Source of the DNA: Enterobacteriaceae endosymbiont of Donacia fulgens
GTDB lineage: Bacteria; Pseudomonadota; Gammaproteobacteria; Enterobacterales; Enterobacteriaceae
NCBI RefSeq assembly: GCF_012567545.1
Contig: NZ_CP046182.1
Coordinates: 351,680 to 415,679, forward strand
Length of the DNA: 64,000 nucleotides
Direction of reading: 5' to 3'
The notes under the pieces are model-generated. The model did no database searches and was not told the origin of the DNA. It saw only the letters and a program-made list of their open reading frames with translations. The position numbers were made by a program, and so were the translations under genes. The first letter of the stretch is position 1; every line of letters begins with the position of its first letter. Below are positions 42,137 to 50,542 of this stretch, one piece after another.

Positions 42137-42826
42137 GTGATAAAAAATATGATAAATATAAAAAAATATGTATTATTTTTTAGCATGTTCTTTTTATTAT
42201 TAATTACATCTAGTAATTGTATTGCATCTGAAAAATCCCCTCAAATTTCATTTTATGATGTATTAACAAAAGATGAACAAAAATTATTTATTGAAGAATT
42301 TGGTAAAAAACCAGTTATAGTTGAATTTTTTTCATTTTTATGTCCTCATTGTTATGAACTTCATAAAGGTATTAATCAAAAAAAATTAAAAAATAAAATA
42401 CCAAAAAATGTAAAAATTATAAAAATTCATTATGGTAAAATAGGACAAGAAGATGGTTTATCTACTGTATTAGGTTATGCCTGGGTTGTTGCTAAAATGT
42501 TAAATGTAGAAGATAAAGTAATTGGTCCAATTTTTGATGGTATACATAAAAATGCATCTATTCATGATTATAATTCTATAAAAAGAATTTTTGTTAAAAA
42601 TACTGGAATAACAGATAATATGTTTCATGCAGCATGGAATAGTAATATAGCAAAAATATTATTTGAAAAAGAATATGATTTAGTTGAAAAATTTGGTATA
42701 CATTTAGTACCTGATATATATATCAATAATAAATTTATAATTAATCTTTCTAACTTATATTCTAGTGATAATAATAATTTTTATAAAAATTATATTAATT
42801 TAATAAAAAAACTTTTAAAAAAATAA
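42137..42826 (+). CDS. dsbA: Periplasmic thiol:disulfide oxidoreductase DsbA
   Basis: Introduces disulfides into exported proteins. 229 residues, longer at the N-terminus than E. coli (208). It starts with a basic segment and hydrophobic signal peptide (11-25), with likely cleavage near IASEK. The thioredoxin-fold active site is CPHC (69-72) within VEFFSFLCPHCYEL, identical to the DsbA dipeptide PH. The cis-proline loop is LVPDIYINNKF, followed by LNVEDKV-type helical insert upstream as in DsbA. In E. coli dsbA lies near polA, which follows here after 31 bp. DsbB is not in the window. Confidence 0.94.
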   Translation: MIKNMINIKKYVLFFSMFFLLLITSSNCIASEKSPQISFYDVLTKDEQKLFIEEFGKKPVIVEFFSFLCPHCYELHKGINQKKLKNKIPKNVKIIKIHYGKIGQEDGLSTVLGYAWVVAKMLNVEDKVIGPIFDGIHKNASIHDYNSIKRIFVKNTGITDNMFHAAWNSNIAKILFEKEYDLVEKFGIHLVPDIYINNKFIINLSNLYSSDNNNFYKNYINLIKKLLKK

Positions 42827-42857
42827 AAAGATATATTTTATAGTTTATATCATAAAT

Positions 42858-43733
42858 ATGAGAAAAAAAATAATCTTAATAGATGGATCATTTTATTTAT
42901 ATCGCGCTTATTATGCTTTACCTAATTTAATGAATACTAAAGGATATCCTACAGGTGCTATATATGGTTTTATTAAAATGTTTAATAAAATTATAAAAAT
43001 GAACATTAATAGTTATTTTTTAATTATATTTGATACTAAAGGAATATCTTTTAGAAAAAAAATTTTTGATAAATATAAATCAAAAAGAGTAAATATGCCT
43101 GATAATTTAGTTATACAAATTAAACCTTTATTTAAAATTATACAGGCAATGGGATATAATGTTATATATATAAATAATATAGAAGCTGATGATATTATTG
43201 GTACTTTATCAATAGAAGCTGAAAAAAAAAATTTTTTAGTTTTTATTTTTAGTATAGATAAAGATATAACTCAATTAGTTAATAAAAATATAAAAATAGT
43301 TAATCCTATTAACTATTCTATTTCTGGACCGAAGGAAATATATAAAAAATATGGAGTATACCCAAAATTTATTAGTGATTTATTAGCACTAAGTGGTGAT
43401 CCCATTGATAATATTCCTGGAGTTCCAGGAATAGGAAATAAAATAAGTAAAAATTTAATCAATAAACTAGGTAATTTAAAATATATTTATAAAAATATAA
43501 ATATCATCAATAACACTAGTTTTAGATCAGGTAATAATATAAGAAAAAAACTTATAAAATATAAAAAATTAGTTTTTTTATATCATAAATTAACAAAAAT
43601 TAAAACAAATATTACTATAAATAATGATTATTTTAATCATTTAAATTTAAAAATTACACCAAAAACAAATTATTTAAAATATTTATTTAAAAAATATGAA
43701 TTTAATAGATTAAATAAAATTATTTATAGTTAA
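42858..43733 (+). CDS. polA: DNA polymerase I, 5'-3' exonuclease domain only
   Basis: 291 residues corresponding to the N-terminal flap-nuclease domain of E. coli PolA (about 290 of 928). Conserved: LIDGSFYLYRAYYALP, the acidic cluster in NNIEADDIIGTLS and FSIDKDITQLV, and the helix-hairpin-helix LSGDPIDNIPGVPGIGNK. It ends right at the domain boundary after FKKYEFNRL. The proofreading and polymerase domains are absent, and nothing resembling them follows in the next 270 bp. Exonuclease-only polA is known from Buchnera and similar symbionts, where it would still remove RNA primers while another polymerase fills gaps. Confidence 0.94.
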   Translation: MRKKIILIDGSFYLYRAYYALPNLMNTKGYPTGAIYGFIKMFNKIIKMNINSYFLIIFDTKGISFRKKIFDKYKSKRVNMPDNLVIQIKPLFKIIQAMGYNVIYINNIEADDIIGTLSIEAEKKNFLVFIFSIDKDITQLVNKNIKIVNPINYSISGPKEIYKKYGVYPKFISDLLALSGDPIDNIPGVPGIGNKISKNLINKLGNLKYIYKNINIINNTSFRSGNNIRKKLIKYKKLVFLYHKLTKIKTNITINNDYFNHLNLKITPKTNYLKYLFKKYEFNRLNKIIYS

Positions 43734-44004
43734 TTTTATATATTTTATAAATTTATAATATTTATTTTTTTTAAAAATTTATAAATTATTTTTTTATAAT
43801 TTAAAAAAGTGTTTATAAATTAAGTTAATAATTATTGAAATATTCATTAATTAAATAATTAATATTATTAAAATTATTTATTTTTTTCATATAATAAAAT
43901 TAATATTAAATTATAAAATATTTAAATTTTATTAAAAATAAAATTAAATTTATATTTTAATAAAAAATTAAATAATTAAAATATTATTTTATTAGGATTT
44001 ATTT

Positions 44005-45825
44005 ATGAAAAAAATACGTAATATAGCTATTGTTGCACATATAGATCATGGTAAAACTACATTAATAGATAAATTATTACAAGAATCTGATAATTTTAAA
44101 AATATTTCTGTAGAAAATTCTATAAATAGAATTATGGATAGTAATGAATTAGAAAAAGAAAAAGGAATAACTATTTTTTCAAAAAATACATCTATTTTTT
44201 GGAAAAATTATAAAATCAATATTATTGATACCCCAGGACATGCAGATTTTGGAGCAGAAGTAGAACGTATTTTATCAATGGTAGATTCTGTATTATTATT
44301 AGTAGATGCTGTTGAAGGTCCTATGCCTCAAACAAGATTTGTTACATTAAAAGCTTTTTCATATAATTTAAAACCTATTGTAATAATAAATAAAATAGAT
44401 AGAAAATTTATTAGGCCAGATTGGGTAATTAATCAAATATTTGATTTATTTATAGATTTAAAAGCTTCTGATGAACAATTAGATTTTCCTATAATATATA
44501 CTTCTGCACTTAAAGGAACATCTGGATTGAATATAAATAAAATGCAACAAAATATGGATATAGTATATGAAACTATTATCAAACATGTTCCTTCACCTAA
44601 AGGTGATATTAATCACCCATTTCAAATGCAAATATCTCAAATAGAATATAATAATTATATAGGAAATATCTGTATTGGTTTAATAAAAAATGGACAAATT
44701 AAAAAAAATCAATATGTCACTATTATAAAAAAAAACAAAAAATTTAAAAAAATTAAAATTTTATATATTATATTTAATATAGGTTTAAAACCTATATATA
44801 GTGATAGTGCTAGATATGGTGATATTGTTGGTATTGCTGGTTCTGGATTTAAAGAAATAAGTATTTCTGATACTATTTGTGATATTAATCACAATATACC
44901 TTTACCAAAATTAAAAATAGAAAAACCAAAAATAAGTATGTTATTTCATGTAAATGATTCCCCATTTTCTGGAATAGAAGGAAAACACATAACATCTAAT
45001 AAAATATTAGATAGAATTAAAAAAGAATGCCTAAATGATGTTGCTTTAAAAATTACTAAAACAAAAAATAATAATATTTTTCATATTTCTGGTAGAGGAG
45101 AATTACATTTAGTTATTTTAATAGAAAATATGAGAAAAGAAGGATTTGAATTGTTGGTATCTAAACCACAAATTATATCTAAAATTATAGATGGTAAAAA
45201 ATTAGAACCATTTGAAATATTAATTTTAGATTTTCAACAAAATAAAAAAGGTAATATAATACAATTAATTAGTCGTAGAAGAGCAATTATAAATAATATT
45301 ATTTTAGATAATGATAATAATAGAATAAAAATTGAAGCAATTATTTCAAGTAAAGGTTTAATTGGTTTTCGTAATGAATTTATAAATGCAACTTCAGGTA
45401 ATGGTATCATGAATTCTTTTTTTAGTCATTATGATGTTAATAAATATCATATGATTGAAAATAGAAATAATGGAGTTTTAATTGCAAATAAAGAAGGTTA
45501 TGCTGTTGCTTTTTCTTTATATAATTTACAATCTAGGGGTAAATTATTAATTAATCCAGGAGAAAAAGTATATGAAGGACAAATAATAGGAATAAATAAT
45601 AAATCTAATGATCTTACTGTAAATTGTTTAATTAATAAAAAATTAACTAATATGAGAGCATCAGGTAATGATAATCCTATTAATTTAATTTCTATAAAAA
45701 AAATGTCATTAGAAGAAGCAATAGATTTTATTAATAATGATGAATTAGTTGAAATAACTCCAAAATCAATTCGTATTAGAAAAAAATATTTAAAAAAATC
45801 CCAGCGTAAACTAAAAAAAATATAA
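44005..45825 (+). CDS. typA: Ribosome-associated GTPase TypA/BipA
   Basis: Translation-factor GTPase that assists 50S assembly, especially at low temperature or stress. 606 residues against 607 in E. coli. GTPase motifs are G1 AHIDHGKTT (12-20), G3 DTPGHADFG and G4 NKID. EF-G-like domains III and V and the TypA-specific C-terminal domain follow ([31 protein letters not shown]). An AGGAT ribosome site precedes the ATG. Convergent with tmRNA, 11 bp apart. The 271-bp gap before it (43734-44004) is plain A+T with no gene seen. Confidence 0.96.
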   Translation: MKKIRNIAIVAHIDHGKTTLIDKLLQESDNFKNISVENSINRIMDSNELEKEKGITIFSKNTSIFWKNYKINIIDTPGHADFGAEVERILSMVDSVLLLVDAVEGPMPQTRFVTLKAFSYNLKPIVIINKIDRKFIRPDWVINQIFDLFIDLKASDEQLDFPIIYTSALKGTSGLNINKMQQNMDIVYETIIKHVPSPKGDINHPFQMQISQIEYNNYIGNICIGLIKNGQIKKNQYVTIIKKNKKFKKIKILYIIFNIGLKPIYSDSARYGDIVGIAGSGFKEISISDTICDINHNIPLPKLKIEKPKISMLFHVNDSPFSGIEGKHITSNKILDRIKKECLNDVALKITKTKNNNIFHISGRGELHLVILIENMRKEGFELLVSKPQIISKIIDGKKLEPFEILILDFQQNKKGNIIQLISRRRAIINNIILDNDNNRIKIEAIISSKGLIGFRNEFINATSGNGIMNSFFSHYDVNKYHMIENRNNGVLIANKEGYAVAFSLYNLQSRGKLLINPGEKVYEGQIIGINNKSNDLTVNCLINKKLTNMRASGNDNPINLISIKKMSLEEAIDFINNDELVEITPKSIRIRKKYLKKSQRKLKKI

Positions 45826-45836
45826 GAAATAATTAC

Positions 45837-46195
45837 TGGAGCTGGGGGGAGTCGAACCCCCGTCCAAAATTACTACACTTTTGGAACTACATGTTTAGTT
45901 TTATCTTTTAAAAAATTATTAATATAAACTGACAAAACAAAGTTTAATATTATATAGTCTAATAATTTTTTAATATATAATTTTTAGACTAATTATATAC
46001 GATCTCTTTTATTTATGACCTATTTACTTTTTATCAAAGAGCAAATAATAAGCAATAGGGCTTTTGCAGTTTTTTATGCTGCTAAAGCATAGTCTTGATT
46101 ATTTGCAACTATTTTGTACGGTTTTTTTACAAGGCCTACCGTTCCTTGACATGCTCCTAGAGTTTTATAACTTTGTCAAATCCATAATCAGCCCC
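45837..46195 (-). ncRNA. ssrA: tmRNA (transfer-messenger RNA)
   Basis: Rescues stalled ribosomes and tags nascent proteins. The 5' end GGGGCTG (complement of 46189-46195) pairs with the 3' CAGCTCC to form the acceptor stem; the T-arm is GGGGGTTCGACTCCCCC. The 3' CCA is not encoded (CCA of the stem end is followed by GTA). The tag reading frame (complement of 46074-46106) reads GCA AAT AAT CAA GAC TAT GCT TTA GCA GCA TAA, giving A(A)NNQDYALAA, keeping the ALAA protease signal. It is preceded by the usual TAGTT before the resume codon. It begins 6 bp after the smpB stop, so the precursor must be cut from smpB mRNA or start inside smpB. Confidence 0.97.
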
Positions 46196-46201
46196 ATAAT
46201 T

Positions 46202-46659
46202 TTAAATATTTTTTTTTAAAAAACGTAATTTATTAAAATTCCATTCTTTATTTTTTAAAATATTTCTTTTATCGTATTTTTTTTTACCTTTAACAACAGC
46301 AATTTTTAATTTGCACCAAGATTTCTTCCAAAAAAGACCCATTACAACAATTGTAAAACCTTTTAAATTTATATAGTTTTTTAATAATTCTATTTCTTTT
46401 TTTTTTAATAATAATTGTTTTTTTCTATTATCATCATATTGTATATGATTACAAGCTGTAATAGTAGGACTAATATTTAAATTAAATACAAATACTTTAT
46501 TATATATAAAACTTATATAACTATTAATAATATTTACTCTATTTAATCTTAAAGATTTTACTTCCCAACCTTGTAAAATAAGTCCTGCATTCATTTTTTC
46601 CTTAATAAAAAAATTATAAAAAATTTTTTTATTAAAAATAATATATTTTTTTTTTCCAT
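46202..46659 (-). CDS. smpB: SsrA-binding protein SmpB, reading frame broken at an A10 tract
   Basis: SmpB delivers tmRNA to stalled ribosomes. Uninterrupted frame from an ATG at 46594 gives 130 residues (NAGLILQGWEVKSL...), about 30 short of E. coli (160). In the same frame upstream of that ATG the codons still read IIFNKKIFYNFFIKEK, matching IALNKRARHEYFIEEE of E. coli residue for residue. The natural start is an ATG at 46657-46659 followed by G and ten A (46646-46655); one extra A would give MEKKKYIIFNKK, like E. coli MTKKK. Without it the ATG frame ends at a TGA overlapping the internal ATG (ATGA). So full SmpB needs slippage; a shorter form could start at 46594, which has an AAGGA site. 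Adjacent to ssrA, as in E. coli. Confidence 0.88.
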
Positions 46660-46882
46660 TATAAAATATTTAAATATTAAATATTATTAATTATAATAGA
46701 TTTATATGATAATTTCAATATATTATAAAATAATATATATTTTTTTTAAAAATATAATTTTTAAATTATATTTAATTATTATTTAATAAATTTTTAATAT
46801 TTATTATTAATATAATAATATATTATTAATAATAAGTATTCTATTTTTAAAATTTTATATAAAAATTATATAAGGATAATAT

Positions 46883-47545
46883 ATGAAAAATGATGAATTA
46901 TTAAATGATATAGAACAAAATAATATAGAGGAAAAAAATAATAATCAATTAAATGATTTAAATAAAAATAATAATATAAAAAATGAAACACTTATAAATA
47001 AGTGTGAAAAAAAAAATAATGTTGAATATTTAAAAAAAAAAAATGATAATTATAAACTTAAAATTTTTGAATTTGAAAATAAATTAAAAAAATATAAAAA
47101 CGACATATGGGATTTAAAATTACGTTCTCAATCTGAAATTGAAAATATTAGACGTAGATCTTTATTAGATATAGAAAAAGCTTATAAATTTTCATTAGAA
47201 AAATTTATTAATGAGTTATTACCTGTAATAGATAATTTAGAAAGAGCTATTAATTTAAAAATAATAAAAAAAAATGAAATTAATTTATCTATAATAGAAG
47301 GTATTAAATTAACTTTAAAATCACTTTTAACATTAATTAAAAAATTTGGTGTTAGTATTATAGATGAAATTAATATACCTTTTGATCCTTCTAAACATCA
47401 AGCAATGTCTCTTATTGAATCAGATATTATTAAAGAAAACTATATTATAGAAATTTTACAAAAAGGATATTTTCTTAATAATCGATTATTAAGACCAGCT
47501 ATGGTTATAGTAGCAAAAAATAAAAAAATTGAAAAAAATAATTAA
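46883..47545 (+). CDS. grpE: Nucleotide exchange factor GrpE
   Basis: Exchange factor for the DnaK chaperone. 220 residues against 197 in E. coli. The N-terminal 55 residues are Asn/Lys/Glu-rich low complexity; then comes the long dimeric helix (to about 110) with SEIENIRRRSLLDIEKAYKFS and the beta domain with FDPSKHQAMSLIES and the C-terminal RPAMVIVAK. Ribosome site AAGGATAA precedes the ATG. The 223-bp upstream gap is A+T only; no sigma32-type CCCCAT element is seen. A long hairpin terminator follows. Confidence 0.95.
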   Translation: MKNDELLNDIEQNNIEEKNNNQLNDLNKNNNIKNETLINKCEKKNNVEYLKKKNDNYKLKIFEFENKLKKYKNDIWDLKLRSQSEIENIRRRSLLDIEKAYKFSLEKFINELLPVIDNLERAINLKIIKKNEINLSIIEGIKLTLKSLLTLIKKFGVSIIDEINIPFDPSKHQAMSLIESDIIKENYIIEILQKGYFLNNRLLRPAMVIVAKNKKIEKNN

Positions 47546-47555
47546 CATTTATTTT

Positions 47556-47600
47556 AATAATATGTTCATATACTATAAAATAGTTTATGAACATATTATT
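47556..47600. terminator. Hairpin terminator after grpE
   Basis: A 15-bp perfect stem (47556-47570 with 47586-47600), one mismatch, then four more base pairs around the loop taaaa. It lies 10 bp after the grpE stop and upstream of rpmB. It is followed by an A+T-rich stretch with a T5 run about 13 nt downstream, so termination efficiency is uncertain. The stem includes tatgttcata, unusual in containing G/C pairs here. Confidence 0.65.
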
Positions 47601-47646
47601 TATATGAATAATTTTTAAAAATTTATAAAAAATAAGGTATTAATAA

Positions 47647-47865
47647 ATGACTAAAATTTGTCAAGTAACAGGTAAAAAAACTATAAAGGGTAATAATCGG
47701 TCTCATGCAATGAATGCTACTAAAAGAAAATTTTTACCAAATATTCATTACCATAAATTTTGGTTAGAAAAAGAAAAAAAATTTATAACTATAAGAGTAT
47801 CAAAAAAAGGAATGAGATTAATAAATAAAAAAGGAATAGAAAATATTTTTTTATATAAAAAATAA
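47647..47865 (+). CDS. rpmB: 50S ribosomal protein L28
   Basis: 72 residues against 78 in E. coli. [28 protein letters not shown] is the conserved N-terminal half; [15 protein letters not shown] follows, with the last few residues lost. An AAGG ribosome site precedes the ATG. Forms the rpmB-rpmG operon, with a 9-bp gap to rpmG, as in E. coli. Confidence 0.97.
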   Translation: MTKICQVTGKKTIKGNNRSHAMNATKRKFLPNIHYHKFWLEKEKKFITIRVSKKGMRLINKKGIENIFLYKK

Positions 47866-47874
47866 GGTAATTTT

Positions 47875-48039
47875 ATGGCAAAAAAAACACGTATTTTAAT
47901 AAAATTAATTTCATCAGCTAAAACTGGTCATTTTTATACTATTACTAAAAATAAAAAAAATATAAAAAAATTAGAAATTAAAAAATTTGATCCTTATGTT
48001 AGAAAACATATATTGTATAAAGAAAAAAAGATTAAATAA
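47875..48039 (+). CDS. rpmG: 50S ribosomal protein L33
   Basis: A 54-residue protein (E. coli 55) starting [14 protein letters not shown], with [15 protein letters not shown] and the C-terminal [19 protein letters not shown]. It is the zinc-free type, lacking the paired cysteines. An AAGG ribosome site lies 8 nt before the ATG, in the rpmB stop region. Confidence 0.96.
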   Translation: MAKKTRILIKLISSAKTGHFYTITKNKKNIKKLEIKKFDPYVRKHILYKEKKIK

Positions 48040-48074
48040 AATTTAATTTCATTAAATTAAATATAAATTATATA

Positions 48075-48117
48075 TTAATCAATAATGTTGTTTTTGTAAT
48101 TAACAATTATTGATTAA
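48075..48117. terminator. Bidirectional hairpin between rpmG and rpmE
   Basis: Twelve-bp stem ttaatcaataat (48075-48086) with attattgattaa (48106-48117), extended by a few pairs across a bulged G, loop T-rich. On the plus strand it is followed by tatttttaaaaa. It sits between the convergent genes rpmG and rpmE, the expected place. Confidence 0.6.
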
Positions 48118-48132
48118 TATTTTTAAAAAATT

Positions 48133-48354
48133 TTATTCAAATATTTTAGAATTTTTAAATCTTTTTTTAAATTTTTCTACACGTCCTTTAGTATCTGTTA
48201 TTTTTTGTTTTCCTGTATAGAAAGGATGACATAAATTACAAACATCTAAATTAAATTCTTTATTATTTTTTAAAGTTGATCTAGTATTAATAATATTACC
48301 ACAAGAACATTTCATAGTAATTTTATTATACTGAGGATGAATATTTTTTTTCAT
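48133..48354 (-). CDS. rpmE: 50S ribosomal protein L31
   Basis: 73 residues against 70 in E. coli. Zinc-ribbon cysteines are kept: Cys16 and Cys18 in KCSCGN and the later pair in [16 protein letters not shown]-terminal [12 protein letters not shown] is typical. Divergent from priA with a 96-bp gap, the same arrangement as in E. coli. It is the C+ (zinc-binding) form. Confidence 0.97.
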   Translation of the reverse strand: MKKNIHPQYNKITMKCSCGNIINTRSTLKNNKEFNLDVCNLCHPFYTGKQKITDTKGRVEKFKKRFKNSKIFE

Positions 48355-48450
48355 AAATTACCAATAATATTTTTTTAAAAAACTATTATTTATTTTATAA
48401 ATATATTTTTTTATTACAAGGTTATTTTATAAAAAATAAAATTTTAAATT

Positions 48451-50484
48451 ATGAAAATCATTAAAGTAGTATTTAATAACACTATTATTTATAATAAATT
48501 TGATTATTTATTATCTAAAAATATACCAATTTATATTGGATGCAGAGTAATAGTACCTATAAAAAAAAAAAATTATATAGGTATAGTAATAAAAATACAA
48601 AATTATTCTAAAATATCCATAAAAAAATTAAAATTTTTATATAAAATTTTAGATAAAAAATCACTTTTTAATTCTTCAATTTTAAAATTTGCAAGTAAAG
48701 TTTCTAAATATTATAAATCTCCTATTGGATCAATTTTATTTCAAATATTACCAATTTTTTTAAGAAAAAAAAATAAATATGTTTTAAATTTAAAAGATAA
48801 TTTACAAATTAATAAAATTAATATCACAAATAATAATAAAATAATAAAATTATATAGTTTGAAAAATATAGAAAATTTTAAAATACAAAATAAAAAAAAT
48901 AATATATTAAATTTATTCCAAAAAAAATATTTTCAACAAAATTTTTTTGTTTGGATTACACAAGATAATATTATTTTTCTTGAAAAAATAAATATTTATT
49001 TAGATCTTATAAAAATAATTTTATCTCAAAAAAAACAAATACTAATAATAGTACCTCAAAAATATAATTTTTTAAATTTATATCAATATTTTATGTCTAA
49101 ATTAAATATTTCAATTTGTTTATTATATTCAAATTTTTCAAATAAAAAAATATTATCTATTTGGGAAAATATAAAAAATGGTAAAATACCAATTGTTATT
49201 GGTACAAAATTTACTATTTTTACACAGTTTTTAAAATTAGGATTAATTATTTTAGTAGAAGAACATAATTTTATATATAAAAAAACAAATATATTTAAAT
49301 ATAATATAAGAGATATTGCTATTTTAAGAGCAAAAATAGAAAATATACCAATAATATTAAGTTCTAAAACATTAAGTTTAGAAACATTATATAATGTTAA
49401 TATAAAAAAATTTAAATTTTTATTTAAAAATAATAAAAAAATATTATATAAAAATTTTTTTAAATTTATAATATTAGATATTAATAAACAAATATTACAT
49501 TTAAAATTATTTTCTAAAATTTTAATAAAAAAAATACAAATATGTCTTGAAAATAATGAACAAGTTATTATTTATGATAAATATCAAGGTTATTCAAAAT
49601 TAATTTTATGTTTTTTTTGTAAAAAACCATTAAAATGTATTAATTGTAATAAAAATTATATTTTTTATAAAAAATTATGGAAATTATATTGTATATATTG
49701 TAAAAAAAATATTAGTATGTTAAATTATTGTCCTTTATGTAAAAAAAATTTTTTTATACCAATTGGTGTTGGAAATGAACAATTAATTCAATTTTTAAAA
49801 AAATTATTTCCAAAAATATTAATCTTAAATATTAATAATAAAAATTTTTTAAAACAAACTTTTTTAATTAAAAATAATAAACCATCTATAATAATTTCTT
49901 CTCAAATTTTATATAAAGAATATTTTTATTTTTTAAAAAATAATTTAATTATTATTTTAAATATAGATAATATTTTTTTTTCAAAAAATTTTAGAGCAAT
50001 AGAATATTTTTCCCAATATATTTTTAGTATATTAAATAATCATTTAGATATAAAAAAAAAAACAATTATCATTCAAACATATTATCCACAAAATAAAATT
50101 ATTAAAGAAATTTTTAAAAAATATAATACATATTTTGATATATCAAATTTTCTTTTAAAAGAAAGAGAAGTAATGTTATTACCTCCTTTTACTAATCATA
50201 TTATTCTAATATTAGAATCTAATAATAAGAAAATTTTATTAAATTTTTTAGATATTTTAAAAAAAAAAATTATGTTTAAATATATAAATGAAAAAGATTT
50301 TTTTATTATTGGTCCTTTATCATTAATACAAAATAAAAGAAAAGGATTATTTAGAAAACAAATTATTTTACAACATTTTCTTAAAAAAAGATTACAAATT
50401 ATTATAAAATATATTATTTCTATTTTTAAAAAAATTATAAATTTTAATAAAATAAAATTAATAATTAATGTCGATCCAATATAA
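48451..50484 (+). CDS. priA: Primosomal protein PriA lacking its ATPase motifs
   Basis: PriA recognises stalled forks and loads DnaB. The 677-residue product (E. coli 732) aligns with the N-terminal 3'-end-binding domain, the helicase core and the C-terminal domain (LPPFTNHIILILE, IIGPLSLIQNKRKGLFRKQIILQ, KLIINVDPI). Eight zinc cysteines are kept in CFFC, CINC, CIYC and CPLC (about 390-435). The ATPase is gone: Walker A (GVTGSGKTE) reads WITQDNIIF, motif II DEEH reads VEEH, motif III GSATP reads SSKTL, and motif VI QVAGRAGRAG reads QYIFSILNNH. No frameshift. I infer a DNA-binding, primosome-assembly scaffold without helicase activity. Divergent from rpmE as in E. coli. Confidence 0.9.
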   Translation: MKIIKVVFNNTIIYNKFDYLLSKNIPIYIGCRVIVPIKKKNYIGIVIKIQNYSKISIKKLKFLYKILDKKSLFNSSILKFASKVSKYYKSPIGSILFQILPIFLRKKNKYVLNLKDNLQINKINITNNNKIIKLYSLKNIENFKIQNKKNNILNLFQKKYFQQNFFVWITQDNIIFLEKINIYLDLIKIILSQKKQILIIVPQKYNFLNLYQYFMSKLNISICLLYSNFSNKKILSIWENIKNGKIPIVIGTKFTIFTQFLKLGLIILVEEHNFIYKKTNIFKYNIRDIAILRAKIENIPIILSSKTLSLETLYNVNIKKFKFLFKNNKKILYKNFFKFIILDINKQILHLKLFSKILIKKIQICLENNEQVIIYDKYQGYSKLILCFFCKKPLKCINCNKNYIFYKKLWKLYCIYCKKNISMLNYCPLCKKNFFIPIGVGNEQLIQFLKKLFPKILILNINNKNFLKQTFLIKNNKPSIIISSQILYKEYFYFLKNNLIIILNIDNIFFSKNFRAIEYFSQYIFSILNNHLDIKKKTIIIQTYYPQNKIIKEIFKKYNTYFDISNFLLKEREVMLLPPFTNHIILILESNNKKILLNFLDILKKKIMFKYINEKDFFIIGPLSLIQNKRKGLFRKQIILQHFLKKRLQIIIKYIISIFKKIINFNKIKLIINVDPI

Positions 50485-50542
50485 TTTTAAATATTAAAAT
50501 AGAATTATTTAATATTTTATACTTAAATAAGGTAAATATTTT

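Noticed and set aside
46202-46594. Treating smpB as simply a short protein starting at 46594
   Set aside because: The upstream codons in the same frame match conserved SmpB residues one for one, so the short form is not the ancestral gene.
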